Origin: Paenibacillus sp. FSL H8-0048
GTDB lineage: Bacteria > Bacillota > Bacilli > Paenibacillales > Paenibacillaceae
Reading direction: 5' to 3'
DNA: 64,000 nt
Assembly (NCBI RefSeq): GCF_038002825.1
Contig: NZ_JBBODF010000001.1
Location: 1,302,001-1,366,000 of the forward strand
Shown here: positions 1 to 8,051 of the stretch, piece by piece
Layout: every line of letters begins with the position of its first letter
Numbering within the stretch: position 1 is the stretch's first letter
Program-made: the position numbers and the translations under genes
The notes under the pieces: generated by a model
Seen by the model: only the letters and a program-made list of their open reading frames with translations
Told to the model about the DNA's origin: nothing
Database searches by the model: none

Positions 1-882
1 CGTAACGAGGAACAGCAGAACCGCTGTAGCCGCCGCCGTGCCGAAGAAGCCGTTACGGAAGGCCTCACTGTACAAGTAAGTGACCATCGTAATCCCTTCC
101 TGCCGGGTAGATCCGGTACCGGATTGGCCGAGGAAGACATAAGGCTCTGTGAAGAGCTGAAGGGCACCAATAGTAGATTGCAGGGATACGAAGATAATGA
201 ACGGCTTAAGCAGCGGCAGTGTAATGAAGAACAGCTGCTGTCTGCGGTTGGCCCCATCGATTTTGGCGGATTCGTACAGATCCATCGGAATGCTCTGCAG
301 GCCCGAGAGGAACAGGATCGCATTGTAGCCCGTCCAGCGCCACATGACCATGGTGGAGATCGCTATTTTGACCCCCCACCAGCCGGAGTTAAAGGCCATG
401 CTCTCTAACCCGATACCGTTAAGCAGCCAGTTGATCATCCCGTTATTGCCGAACAGCGTACTGAATACCAGTGTAACTGCCACAATCGAAGTGATATTCG
501 GCATGAAATAGAGGATGCGGAAGGTCTTCTTGAACCGGGTCATCCCCGAATGCAGCAGCACCGCCAGAAGCAGCGCCAGCATGACCTGCGGCACAGTACC
601 CATAAGCCCCATAATCAGAGTGTTACTGAAGGAGATCCAGAAGGTCGGGTCCGTGGTGATCAGCTCGAAGTTTTTGAAGCCGACGTATTTCATTGGACCC
701 AGGGCATCCCACTTGAAGAACGATAAATAGAATGTGAAGAAGATTGGATATAGTCCGAATATCGAGAACAGAATAAAGAACGGTGAAATAAAAGTATACG
801 CAGTGAAGCGGCTCCGTCTTTGTTCAGTGAAGAAGGGTCTTTTGCTCTCGGCATGCGGACTCGTAATTACGGGCTCAGCCAT
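1..882 (-). CDS. Sugar ABC transporter permease, MalF/UgpA type (partial, 3' end outside window)
   Basis: Integral membrane subunit of a carbohydrate ABC importer. Translation gives a hydrophilic N-terminus of about 25 residues, then repeated hydrophobic helices, starting with one at about residues 28-55. An EAA-type cytoplasmic loop (ESAKIDGANRRQQ, about residues 204-216, followed by LPLLKP) is the site that contacts the ATPase in this family. The ATG has a strong GGAGGTG seven bases upstream. The frame is open to the window edge, so the C-terminus is missing. It follows the binding lipoprotein gene on the same strand after a 98-base gap that holds a perfect stem-loop. A second permease is expected beyond the edge. 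The substrate cannot be read from the sequence. Confidence 0.93.
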   Translation of the reverse strand, partial: MAEPVITSPHAESKRPFFTEQRRSRFTAYTFISPFFILFSIFGLYPIFFTFYLSFFKWDALGPMKYVGFKNFELITTDPTFWISFSNTLIMGLMGTVPQVMLALLLAVLLHSGMTRFKKTFRILYFMPNITSIVAVTLVFSTLFGNNGMINWLLNGIGLESMAFNSGWWGVKIAISTMVMWRWTGYNAILFLSGLQSIPMDLYESAKIDGANRRQQLFFITLPLLKPFIIFVSLQSTIGALQLFTEPYVFLGQSGTGSTRQEGITMVTYLYSEAFRNGFFGTAAATAVLLFLVT

Positions 883-911
883 GTCACACCTCCAGGGAAT
901 TCATATCTAAA

Positions 912-946
912 TCCGGATTCACAGAGGAATACTCCGTGAATCCGGA
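912..946 (-). other. Intercistronic stem-loop between binding protein and permease genes
   Basis: Perfect 11-bp inverted repeat (TCCGGATTCAC / GTGAATCCGGA) with a 13-base loop. It lies between the stop of the solute-binding protein gene and the start of the permease gene. The T-tract behind it on the minus strand is weak. It is therefore more likely an attenuator or mRNA stabiliser that keeps the binding protein in excess over the permease than a full terminator. This arrangement is common in binding-protein-dependent transporters. Confidence 0.7.
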
Positions 947-980
947 CATTTGGGGAAGCCTGTTCCCCGCGAATTACAGG

Positions 981-2342
981 TTAGCCGCGTTCTGCAAGCG
1001 TCTTAGACTGCTTCACAGCATCGTCCCACTCTTTGGCCGGATCGGCTTTCTTCTCCAGCACATTCTTCAGTGCGTTCTTGAAGAAGGTATCGGTCTGGTC
1101 ATGCAGCGGTCCGTAGTATACCGGCTTCACGCGGTTAGCCGCTTTACCGAATTCCACCGCCGTCTGCTGTCCGCCGAAGAAGTCATCCTTGAAATCTACG
1201 AACGCAGGATCTTCGTACAGTGCAGGGATAGAAGGCATCAGGCCTTTGGTCTTGAAGGATTCCAGCTGGTTATCCTTGTTCACAAGCCACTGGATGAAAT
1301 CATAAGCTTCCTTGGAGTGCTTGCCTTCCTTCGGCAGCGTGATGAACGAACCGCCCCAGTTACCGGCACCCTCAGGAAGCTGGGCAATTCTCCATTTGCC
1401 GGAGGAGTCCGGCGCGTTGCTCTTGATATTGCCGGCCATCCAGGCCGGGCCCATCACGACGGCGAACGAACCATCGTTCATGCCTTGACCCCATTCAGGC
1501 GACCAGAGCATAACATTGCTGATCCAGCCTTCTTGAATGCCTTTAACGGTAAAGTCATATGCTTTCTTCACTTGCGGATTGGTATCGCCGATGAAGCTGC
1601 CGTCTGCTTTGCTGAAATAGATCTCATCCGCCGACTGGTCACGAAGCGCATTGTATGTCAGATCGGTAAGGTCAGAGAAATACTTGCCTGTCTTGTCTTT
1701 AAATGCTTTTGCTACAGTGGCAAATTTGTCCCATGTATCAATGGCTGCGCCGAAGCCTTCAGGATCGCTTGGCAGTCCGGCTGCTTCAGCCAGGTCCGTA
1801 CGGTAGTAGACTACGGTCGGGCCGATATCTGTCGGAAGTCCGAGCTGGAAGCTGCCGTCGATGGAGGAAGCCTGCTTCCATTTCCAGTCGAGATAGTTAG
1901 CCTGGATGTCTTTGGCTCCGAGGTCATTCAGGTTGTAGAATTTGTCCTGGGCTCCCAGGAAGCGTTCCATGAAACCGATCTCAAGCTGGAAAATGTCAGG
2001 TGCGCCTGAACCCGCCGAGAGTGCTGTGGTCAGATTGTTGTGGTGGGCCGTCTGGTCACCGGTATTCTGAATTTTAATGGTTACGTTAGGGTGTTCCTTG
2101 GTGTAGGCAGCCGCCAGCTCTTCATAGTTCACGTTGCCCAGCGTCCAGAATGACAGCTCGACCTTCTCTGCGGACTCTGACTTGTCTCCTTCAGCTGCAG
2201 GTGCTGCTGTGCTTGCTCCCTTGTTACCCGAATTTCCTTCCGCCGCCTTGTTGCCGCCGTTGTTACTTCCTCCACATGCCGCAAGTGAGCTCATGAGCAT
2301 AATGGAGACCAGCGCCAGCGCCAGGTTCTTTGTTTTTTTCAT
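981..2342 (-). CDS. Extracellular sugar-binding lipoprotein (family 1 solute-binding protein)
   Basis: 453-residue binding protein of a carbohydrate ABC importer, tethered to the outside of the membrane. The N-terminus is a lipoprotein signal peptide with lipobox LAAC and Cys23, followed by a Gly/Ser/Asn-rich linker. The mature part has family-1 features: an FWTLGNVNYEELAAAY start, TIKIQNTGD, and a C-terminal region with YDFIQWLVNKDNQ. The ATG is preceded by AGAGGA. It is the first gene of the operon in this window and its permease follows downstream. Sugar specificity is not visible. Confidence 0.92.
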   Translation of the reverse strand: MKKTKNLALALVSIMLMSSLAACGGSNNGGNKAAEGNSGNKGASTAAPAAEGDKSESAEKVELSFWTLGNVNYEELAAAYTKEHPNVTIKIQNTGDQTAHHNNLTTALSAGSGAPDIFQLEIGFMERFLGAQDKFYNLNDLGAKDIQANYLDWKWKQASSIDGSFQLGLPTDIGPTVVYYRTDLAEAAGLPSDPEGFGAAIDTWDKFATVAKAFKDKTGKYFSDLTDLTYNALRDQSADEIYFSKADGSFIGDTNPQVKKAYDFTVKGIQEGWISNVMLWSPEWGQGMNDGSFAVVMGPAWMAGNIKSNAPDSSGKWRIAQLPEGAGNWGGSFITLPKEGKHSKEAYDFIQWLVNKDNQLESFKTKGLMPSIPALYEDPAFVDFKDDFFGGQQTAVEFGKAANRVKPVYYGPLHDQTDTFFKNALKNVLEKKADPAKEWDDAVKQSKTLAERG

Positions 2343-2527
2343 TCCTCTGTACCCCTCTCAAAGGTTTCTTTTACAAGACTTAGTGTACCGTAGGCCACTG
2401 TTTTTTTTGAGGAGGCATATTGCTGATTTATGGTGGAAATTATTCTGATTGTCCTCTCACGCAGCAGCTTAAGATCCATTTCCAGCGGGTAAATAATGTA
2501 TTAGTTACCAGGAAAGGAGCTTCCGCG

Positions 2528-2929
2528 ATGAAAAAATTGACAATTATAGTTCCCGTGCTCATTGTGCTGATCGCCGCGCTGGGCTGGTACAGCTACACCA
2601 AACGCTCAGGCGTCGCAGCAGACGTCGAAGGCAGGTGGGCCTTGTCTTCTGGAGACACAGGCTGTTATACGACAGTCCGTTTTGTAGCAACCCCTGCTAC
2701 TTCTGGAGGAGCCGTCTCTATAGAAGAGACCAACGGGAACGTTGTGCAGATGTCTTACGGAAAATATTCAGCCGGCAAAAACAAGTCCCTTGAGGTGCAG
2801 CTGACCAACCCGGAAGCGCCGGCATTCTCTGTGGAGGCCGAAAGGAAGGATGATGTTCTTACCCTTCAATATGACATTCAAGGTACCCCGTCCTCCTGTA
2901 CTTATAAAATAAAGGAGCAGGCCAAGTAA
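2528..2929 (+). CDS. Small membrane-anchored or secreted hypothetical protein
   Basis: 133 residues. The ATG was chosen because AGGAAAGGAG lies about 8 bases upstream; the open frame extends further 5' but without a ribosome site. Residues 5-21 form one hydrophobic segment after two lysines, so the protein is anchored or exported with the C-terminus outside. The outer part is rich in Thr, Ser and Val and has two cysteines (GCYT and SSCTY), which could form a disulphide. The predicted beta-rich stretch is unrecognised. It is transcribed divergently from the sugar-binding protein gene. No function can be assigned. Confidence 0.75.
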   Translation: MKKLTIIVPVLIVLIAALGWYSYTKRSGVAADVEGRWALSSGDTGCYTTVRFVATPATSGGAVSIEETNGNVVQMSYGKYSAGKNKSLEVQLTNPEAPAFSVEAERKDDVLTLQYDIQGTPSSCTYKIKEQAK

Positions 2930-3018
2930 GTGTTAAGTGGATTTCTGGCGGGCAGACGGGTATACTGATCGTATTTGCTGAAGCAGCAGTTATCCCTATC
3001 TAAAGGAGATTTATATCC

Positions 3019-3231
3019 ATGCCCATCAACCGACCACTACTCACTGACCAGGATCTGCAGGAAGCGATTGACCGCAAGCTGCCCGTCCGCGTCTTCCAGG
3101 ATGACCATCTGGTGAATTCCGGCGCTACTATAGTGCGGTTCACGGATTCGGATGTTGTGATCCAGTCACGGGTCAGTGATCTAACTTATTACTCGCGCAG
3201 CCGCTGTGAATTCTTCGAAGTCCGGTCTTAA
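3019..3231 (+). CDS. Hypothetical 70-residue protein
   Basis: A short soluble protein with a good ribosome site (AAAGGAGA) about 9 bases before the ATG. It has no signal or membrane segment. The second half (ATIVRFTDSDVVIQSRVSDLTYYSRSRCEFFEV) reads as alternating beta-strands, suggesting a small beta-barrel fold, but I do not recognise a family. The stop is three bases before the ATG of the HNH gene, so the two are probably co-transcribed. Confidence 0.7.
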   Translation: MPINRPLLTDQDLQEAIDRKLPVRVFQDDHLVNSGATIVRFTDSDVVIQSRVSDLTYYSRSRCEFFEVRS

Positions 3232-3234
3232 AGG

Positions 3235-3540
3235 ATGACTGCCCGGGCCTTGGACACGTGTGAGCTGTGCGGCCGTTCTCCTCTTGCAACTACCGTTCAT
3301 CATTTAATCCCCCGCGAGAAAGGCGGTGGCCTGCTCCCGACTGCCCTTCTGTGCAAGGCCTGCCACCGGCAGATTCATGCCCTCTATACCAACAGCGATC
3401 TCGTTGTTCTTGGCCTTACGACACTGGACAGCCTGCGGAGCGACTCGCAGATTGCCGCTTATCTGAAATGGATCATGCGGCAGGCGCCAGGCGCCGAACC
3501 GAAGCTGCGCAAATCAAAGCGCGTACGAAGCAAGCGTTAA
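3235..3540 (+). CDS. Small HNH-type endonuclease domain protein
   Basis: 101 residues. The HNH/zinc arrangement is clear: CELC at residues 9-12, the HH pair at 22-23, CKAC at 40-43, His44 and His48. The two CxxC pairs would bind zinc and His22/23 would be the metal-dependent catalytic part. The C-terminus is Lys/Arg-rich (KLRKSKRVRSKR), fitting nucleic-acid binding. Such stand-alone HNH proteins are common in Firmicutes and mostly uncharacterised. The ATG is immediately preceded by AAAGG, too close for a normal ribosome site, so translation is probably coupled to the upstream gene or uses another start. Confidence 0.8.
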   Translation: MTARALDTCELCGRSPLATTVHHLIPREKGGGLLPTALLCKACHRQIHALYTNSDLVVLGLTTLDSLRSDSQIAAYLKWIMRQAPGAEPKLRKSKRVRSKR

Positions 3541-3566
3541 TCTGCTGGGAAGCAGGCTGATGAGCA

Positions 3567-3593
3567 CAATGTATGCTGTTTTCCGCATACATT
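3567..3593 (+). repeat. Isolated copy of the GTATGC...GCATAC palindromic repeat
   Basis: CACAATGTATGCTGTTTT followed by CCGCATACATT. It matches the core of the four tandem repeats at 21354-21535, including the CACAATGTATG flank of the second tandem copy. The arms AATGTATG and CATACATT can pair. It lies just after the HNH gene. Confidence 0.75.
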
Positions 3594-3670
3594 CGGATCA
3601 TGTGCCAGCATACCTTCAGCCTTTAACCGGTGAAATCTGATATACTCCCAATAATAATTTCCTTAACAGC

Positions 3671-3707
3671 AAAAAGGTGCCTTCCGAGTTCCGGGAGGCA
3701 CCTTTTT
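3671..3707 (+). terminator. Rho-independent terminator
   Basis: AAAAAGGTGCCT pairs with AGGCACCTTTTT across a 13-base loop, giving a 12-bp stem with a T-run. It follows the 3019-3540 gene pair. The A-run on the other side makes it potentially bidirectional, which suits the minus-strand small gene that ends at 3779. Confidence 0.85.
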
Positions 3708-3778
3708 GCTGCTTTTGCTGAAGGCTCTATGATTTGCTGCAAGGTCTTCTGTGTAAAATAGTTCTGCGGATCTATTGC

Positions 3779-3937
3779 TTATTTCTTAATGTCGCCATAA
3801 CTGCTCAGCTTCTCATTGAGGACTTCCTGAAAGCTCTGGACCTTGTCTTCTTGTCTCTGCACTTTGGGACTTAGAACGGGCTGAGGTCTAAAAAACTGAT
3901 GATTAAAAGCCATAAGGTTATGTACGCTCATACTCAT
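3779..3937 (-). CDS. Hypothetical 52-residue protein
   Basis: A small gene supported mainly by an excellent ribosome site (AAGGAGGTTGAACTTCA then ATG). The product begins MSMSVHNLMAFNHQF and ends KLSSYGDIKK, with a central Pro/Gln-rich part and a short amphipathic stretch (KVQSFQEVLNEKL). That stretch loosely resembles the SF-x-x-L-L segment of small flagellar-operon proteins, but the resemblance is too weak to name it. No membrane segment. It stands alone between two terminators. Confidence 0.6.
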   Translation of the reverse strand: MSMSVHNLMAFNHQFFRPQPVLSPKVQRQEDKVQSFQEVLNEKLSSYGDIKK

Positions 3938-4079
3938 TGAAGTTCAACCTCCTTCCATAATCTTCACCCTGAATTTGCGTGAGTGCGAAGCATCTTATCC
4001 CTTATATAAACCGCTCTTTCCAATCCTAAACAGTTTTATCTCAAATATAGGTAAGGATGCTATACATTTATCCAAATAA

Positions 4080-4123
4080 AAAGAGCAAGCGGTTCTCCCC
4101 TCATGGAGAATCGTTGCTCTTTG
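4080..4123 (-). terminator. Rho-independent terminator of the MerR/Hsp33-like operon
   Basis: AAAGAGCAA pairs with TTGCTCTTT, with a second nested stem (GGTTCTCC / GGAGAATC). It lies directly downstream of the MerR gene stop on the minus strand and is followed there by a T-run. Confidence 0.85.
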
Positions 4124-4130
4124 TTGTGGT

Positions 4131-4817
4131 TTATAAGCCGGCATCATACTCATCAATCAGCTGGACTAAATAGCGGTAATTTTCCTCCGTGATCCCGAAA
4201 GTGTTCGCCGGATTCTGCTGATAATATGCCTCTGATTCCTTTACCGTATCCTCCGTTACCTGATTTGCCTCAAGAATATTCTTTTTCCAGTATTGAACAC
4301 ATTTTTCCGCTCTATCATCTTTTGCAGACAAGCGGTGTTCAGCACAGAAATTCAATTCCTTGATGAAGGTATTCCAATGCTTGAGGTTAAAGGAAGCCGG
4401 TTTGCCTGTTGGAAGATCGCCTGTATCCGGCAGCTGTGAAAAAAGCGGAAGAATATAAGGGGTTATGTCCTGTCCCTCACTAACCTTCTCCTCGAGAACG
4501 GACAAACGCATGAATCGAAGCTGCAGATCTGATAACGCATTCTCAATCCTGTCTTTTTCCTCACGGATAAAGAGCCTGACGTCAAAGCTGCCATTGTTAA
4601 GATATTGCTGAATATCGCTGAGCGCCATCCCCATATTTTTAAGTGAAAGAATAACAAACATGCTGGAGAAGGAATCGGAGTCATAAAAGCGGTGCCCCTG
4701 CTCATTGACATAGGCCGGAGTGAGAACCTTTATGTCATCATAGTACTGCAGGGTACGCACACTAACCCCAGTCAGCTCTGCAAATTCTTTGGTTTTAATG
4801 TATTTTTCCATAGTCAT
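4131..4817 (-). CDS. MerR family transcriptional regulator
   Basis: 228 residues. The N-terminal winged-helix domain is typical of MerR: TKEFAELTGVSVRTLQYYDD, then LTPAYVNEQGHRFYDSD, then a helical part with LKNMGMALSDIQQYLNN. A predicted coiled coil follows (EEKDRIENALSDLQLRFMRLSVLEEKV), then a C-terminal effector-type domain of about 100 residues containing YYQQNPANTFGITEENYRYL; its ligand is unknown. The start was set at the MTMEKYIKT methionine because it lies five bases after the stop of the Hsp33-like gene, giving coupling. The regulator is the second gene of its operon and probably controls it through the dyad at 5490-5508. Confidence 0.9.
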   Translation of the reverse strand: MTMEKYIKTKEFAELTGVSVRTLQYYDDIKVLTPAYVNEQGHRFYDSDSFSSMFVILSLKNMGMALSDIQQYLNNGSFDVRLFIREEKDRIENALSDLQLRFMRLSVLEEKVSEGQDITPYILPLFSQLPDTGDLPTGKPASFNLKHWNTFIKELNFCAEHRLSAKDDRAEKCVQYWKKNILEANQVTEDTVKESEAYYQQNPANTFGITEENYRYLVQLIDEYDAGL

Positions 4818-4822
4818 ACACT

Positions 4823-5461
4823 CTACTCTATCGTATTTTCTGAGATCACCTTTGCTAAACAGGACAACCTCCCGGGAACCTGCCCCCAAGGCAGTTGTCC
4901 CCATTCCTTAGCTTGATATACCAGTTCATAAGCAGCCTTTCCCATCAATTGGTTATCTGCGAAGGGTAAGGGCTGCATCAAAATCCCCCTGGAAGCATTG
5001 TCCTCACCGAGGATAATATGACTTGGAAGCTGCTCGCTCTGTACTGTAAAGTGAGAAAACAGCATAACAACACTATCCATATGCGCCTCAACTGTACTGG
5101 TGTGTATCCCTGTCTCCCAATTCCCTGTCGTTACCGAGACCACAGATTTACCGTCAAACAGCTCAGCGGCTGTCCCGCCAAATTCATTCATTTCAGCACT
5201 ATACTCCAAAGTACAATTCGCATCAGAGATCTGGCAAAAAATTGAGACGCCTTGCGAAAGGCGGAAAGAAAAACTTATTTTAGAAGGAGCATCATTGATG
5301 GAAGATAATAATGCACAATTCGTTATGATCTCCTGCAAAAGGCTGCGCATTCCGGTTGTCCCGGTAAACGCATTTAATGCTTTTGAAGCTATCTGCCGGG
5401 TATCCGCAACAGCCATTCTGAAATCTTGGTTCACGGACAGCATTCGTATAATATTATTCAT
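4823..5461 (-). CDS. Hsp33-like protein lacking the C-terminal zinc redox switch
   Basis: 212 residues. It resembles the N-terminal chaperone domain of Hsp33/HslO: a KISFSFRLSQGVSIFCQISDANCTLEYS stretch like the family's 'LTLQIKGDGPL..VVDA' strand pair, and SHFTVQSEQLPSHIILG followed by GILMQPLPFA, like the family's 'YFAVSEQTPS...GGFIIQLLPGA'. Family members run to about 290 residues and end with a CxC...CxxC zinc centre. Here the protein stops soon after the LPFA segment and no CxC or CxxC pair exists, so redox activation by the known mechanism is impossible. The ATG follows AGAGGTGAT; an in-frame GTG nine bases earlier overlaps that site. It is coupled to the downstream MerR gene. Confidence 0.75.
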   Translation of the reverse strand: MNNIIRMLSVNQDFRMAVADTRQIASKALNAFTGTTGMRSLLQEIITNCALLSSINDAPSKISFSFRLSQGVSIFCQISDANCTLEYSAEMNEFGGTAAELFDGKSVVSVTTGNWETGIHTSTVEAHMDSVVMLFSHFTVQSEQLPSHIILGEDNASRGILMQPLPFADNQLMGKAAYELVYQAKEWGQLPWGQVPGRLSCLAKVISENTIE

Positions 5462-5481
5462 TTCTATCACCTCTTACACCA

Positions 5482-5512
5482 ATCGTACTGTATCACGTTA
5501 CGTGATACACAA
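5482..5512 (-). promoter_or_regulatory. MerR-type promoter with 19-bp spacer and operator dyad
   Basis: On the minus strand TTGTGT (-35) and TACGAT (-10) are separated by 19 bases. A perfect dyad, GTATCACGTTACGTGATAC (5490-5508), fills the spacer. An over-long spacer with the dyad between the two hexamers is the hallmark of MerR-activated promoters, where the regulator untwists DNA. It lies just upstream of the Hsp33-like/MerR operon, so autoregulation is the simplest reading. Confidence 0.8.
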
Positions 5513-5635
5513 CCCCTGATTGATACAAGTGGAAACTGCTTTGTCGTCCTTTGTAAGGACGGTACCATTTCAGCGAGAAATAGAAGAACAAGTTATCGTG
5601 TGAAACATATAATTTCTTATATTTTTAAGAAAGAC

Positions 5636-5998
5636 TTATAACGAAAAATCAGTCACGCCTTTCTTGGCGGCATACTTCAGCGTATACGTTCCTCCGCCCT
5701 CAAAAGGCATCGTGGCGATGGTGATGCGGGTATAGTCCAGCCGGTGATTTTTTAAGACTCTTTGGACCAGGGCAATTCCCCGTGCTTCATCCGTCACTAC
5801 GCAGAACAGGTTAAGCACATATTTAACCGGGTCAGCCACACTTTTTCCCATATCAAAGCCATCTACATAACCAAGTCCGGCATCCGCCAGGAACAGATTC
5901 AAGTATTCGGTCACTTTGTCTCTAAGCCATTCATCACGCTTACTTCCCTTTGCGCTCTTCAAGGGATACTGTACCACGAGCCAATGCTTCTCATTCAT
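5636..5998 (-). CDS. Hypothetical 120-residue protein
   Basis: A soluble protein, MNEKHWLVVQYPLK to GVTDFSL, with no signal, membrane segment or recognised domain. Its opening (WLVVQYPL) and central part (LNLFCVVTDEARGIALVQRVL) suggest an alpha/beta fold. The GGTGGTGAACACAA before the ATG is an acceptable ribosome site. It ends about 125 bases upstream of the MerR-type promoter, so it is probably a separate unit. It may be read together with the aldo/keto reductase gene, which lies 36 bases upstream on the same strand. Confidence 0.7.
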   Translation of the reverse strand: MNEKHWLVVQYPLKSAKGSKRDEWLRDKVTEYLNLFLADAGLGYVDGFDMGKSVADPVKYVLNLFCVVTDEARGIALVQRVLKNHRLDYTRITIATMPFEGGGTYTLKYAAKKGVTDFSL

Positions 5999-6034
5999 TT
6001 GTGTTCACCACCGAACTTATGGGTTACTTACGGG

Positions 6035-7036
6035 TTATTTCTTCAAGGCTGCCCAGGAAGCCTCGTTCAGCAGTTCCAGCTCCGCCGGCTCCAGCTGGAA
6101 GGTCATGGCACCGACATTCTCCCGGGCATGGCGGACCTTGGACGCGCCTGGAATCGCAACTACAGTGTCGCCATGATAATTAATCAGCCAATTGAGCGAG
6201 ATCTGTCCCGGTGTACATCCGTATTTGTCAGCCAGTGTGGTCAGGGAGGCGATTAGCGGCTTGCTGCGGGCCAGGCTCTTGTCGTCCAGGCCGGACATCA
6301 TCCGCCGGGACCGCGAGACAGCTGCCACCTGAGAAGGATCATTGTGGAAGCGACCGGTCAGGATGCCCTGCTGAAGCGGAGAATACGCGATGATCGAGAT
6401 TCCCAGCTCCTTGGCAGCCGCCATGAGACCATTCTGGTCGATACTCCGGTGCAGCAGATTATATTTGACCTGATTCGATACGAGCGACAGACCGTAGGTC
6501 TTCAGCAGCCGGTGCGCTTCTGTCATCTGCTTGGCGGAATAATTGCTCACTCCGACATAACGGATTTTGCCGGTCTTCACCAGTCCTGCCATCGCCTTCA
6601 TCTCACTGGCAATGGAGGATAACGAGAACGGCTGATGGATCTGATAGAGATCAATCTCTCTGCCGCCCAGACAGGCAATGCGTTGGTCAATAGTAGAGGG
6701 AATTGAGCCTGCCGTCCGCAGCATCGGCCACCATTTGGTCGCAATGAGCGGAGCCGCGTGGGGACTGCCCTCTTTCTGCAGCTGATCCAGCACATGTGCC
6801 AGCGCTTCCTCGGATTTGCCGCCGCCGTAGATTTCTGCCGTATCCACCCAGTTCATGCCGCCTTCCAGGCTAACCCGCACAATATCTAGAATCTCCTCAT
6901 CTGTAATATTGCTCCAGTAGCGGCCTACGATTCCGCTGCCCCGGCTGAATTGCCAGCAGCCCAGGCCGAGCGGTGATACGGACAACTCAGAGCGCCCCAG
7001 GGGGCGCAGCTGGACCTTGCTTGTAAGTGTGTCCAT
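6035..7036 (-). CDS. Aldo/keto reductase
   Basis: 333-residue NADPH-dependent (beta/alpha)8-barrel oxidoreductase acting on aldehydes or ketones. The catalytic tetrad is visible: Asp65 and Tyr70 in WVDTAEIYGG, Lys101 in IATKWW and His134 in LYQIHQPF. The cofactor region near the C-terminus (VVAIPGASKVRHARENVGA) is typical. The N-terminal LGRSELSVSPLGLGCW is the usual first hairpin and strand. Length is normal for the family. The ATG has GAAGGATG upstream. Substrate is not predictable. The adjacent hypothetical gene ends the likely unit. Confidence 0.92.
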   Translation of the reverse strand: MDTLTSKVQLRPLGRSELSVSPLGLGCWQFSRGSGIVGRYWSNITDEEILDIVRVSLEGGMNWVDTAEIYGGGKSEEALAHVLDQLQKEGSPHAAPLIATKWWPMLRTAGSIPSTIDQRIACLGGREIDLYQIHQPFSLSSIASEMKAMAGLVKTGKIRYVGVSNYSAKQMTEAHRLLKTYGLSLVSNQVKYNLLHRSIDQNGLMAAAKELGISIIAYSPLQQGILTGRFHNDPSQVAAVSRSRRMMSGLDDKSLARSKPLIASLTTLADKYGCTPGQISLNWLINYHGDTVVAIPGASKVRHARENVGAMTFQLEPAELELLNEASWAALKK

Positions 7037-7307
7037 GTTTCATCCTTCTTTCTATAAAAGCTAATATAGCTATGAGACAATTTAACTGTACACAAAGCTT
7101 ATGACTTCTAAGGCGGGCTGTCAATTACAGCAATGCAGGGGGAAGCTAAAGTCACACGATCGTCCAGGGCTAACAGAACAGCAGCACCCTGGATCTTTTT
7201 ATCGTAGTCTCAAAAAAGGTTGATATGGTATAATTACCCTGCCTATTCATATCCAACTTGCAGGAAGCGCAAACGAACCACACACGTAACGGAGGGAATT
7301 CATATTC

Positions 7308-7979
7308 ATGATTAAAATCTTAGGTTTCCTGCTGCTCTACCGGCTGCTCGGTAATCCGATTCTGGCCCTGATTATCCTGCTCGCCGTCCTGTATTTCCTG
7401 GACCGCCGTTATGTCGGCCTTCTCCCCAGCTTGGGCAAGCCCTTCCGCCGCAGCCGCCAGATGTCTAAGCTGCGGCTGACTATCGCCCAGAACCCGAACG
7501 ATGTAACCGCGAAGTTCGATCTGGCCCGGCTGCTGATTGAACGCAAACGCTACAGCGAGGCTAAGGAGCTATTGACCGCAATTGCTGACCGTTATGAGAC
7601 TTCCGCTGAATACTGGGTGGAGCTTGGGTACGCCAACCTTAAGCTGGGACAGCTTCCTGAAGGTGAAGCCCAGATGCTCAAGGGACTGGACATCAACCGC
7701 CGGGCGCAATACGGGCAGCCTTACCTGCGTCTGGCCGAGATTTTCCGGCATGTGGACCAGGACAAAGCGCTGCATTATGTAAGCCAATTCCAGGAGATTC
7801 AATCCTCCTCCAGTGAGGCCTATTATCTGGCGGGTTCGATGTACAAGGCGCTGGGGCGCACGGAAGAGGCGAAGCTCGCTTTTGACGAATCCCTCGCTGT
7901 CTACCGCTCCTTGCCTAAGTATAAGAAGCGGCAGGAACGCGGCTGGGCGCTGCGCAGTTATTTTGCGAAGCTGAAGTAA
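7308..7979 (+). CDS. Membrane-anchored tetratricopeptide repeat protein
   Basis: 223 residues. Residues 3-30 are hydrophobic (ILGFLLLYRLLGNPILALIILLAVLYFL), forming one or two membrane passes, followed by a basic stretch. The rest is TPR-like helical hairpins: NPNDVTAKFDLARLLIERKRYSEAKELL, SAEYWVELGYANLKLGQLPEGEAQMLKG, and SSEAYYLAGSMYKALGRTEEAKLAFDESL. It most likely acts as a scaffold at the membrane; the partner is unknown. The ATG has ACGGAGGG upstream. It is a single-gene unit ending at the hairpin at 8006-8043. Confidence 0.85.
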   Translation: MIKILGFLLLYRLLGNPILALIILLAVLYFLDRRYVGLLPSLGKPFRRSRQMSKLRLTIAQNPNDVTAKFDLARLLIERKRYSEAKELLTAIADRYETSAEYWVELGYANLKLGQLPEGEAQMLKGLDINRRAQYGQPYLRLAEIFRHVDQDKALHYVSQFQEIQSSSSEAYYLAGSMYKALGRTEEAKLAFDESLAVYRSLPKYKKRQERGWALRSYFAKLK

Positions 7980-8005
7980 ATTCATCCCGGTCTTCCTAAG
8001 CAAAT

Positions 8006-8043
8006 AGCCTCCGGTGCAAATTAACCTTTGCTGACCGGAGGCT
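8006..8043 (+). terminator. Terminator between convergent TPR and DUF4179 genes
   Basis: Perfect 10-bp stem AGCCTCCGGT / ACCGGAGGCT with a 18-base loop and a TTTT tail on the plus strand. It lies between two convergent genes and may serve both, though the T-tract favours the plus strand. Confidence 0.85.
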
Positions 8044-8051
8044 TTTATATG

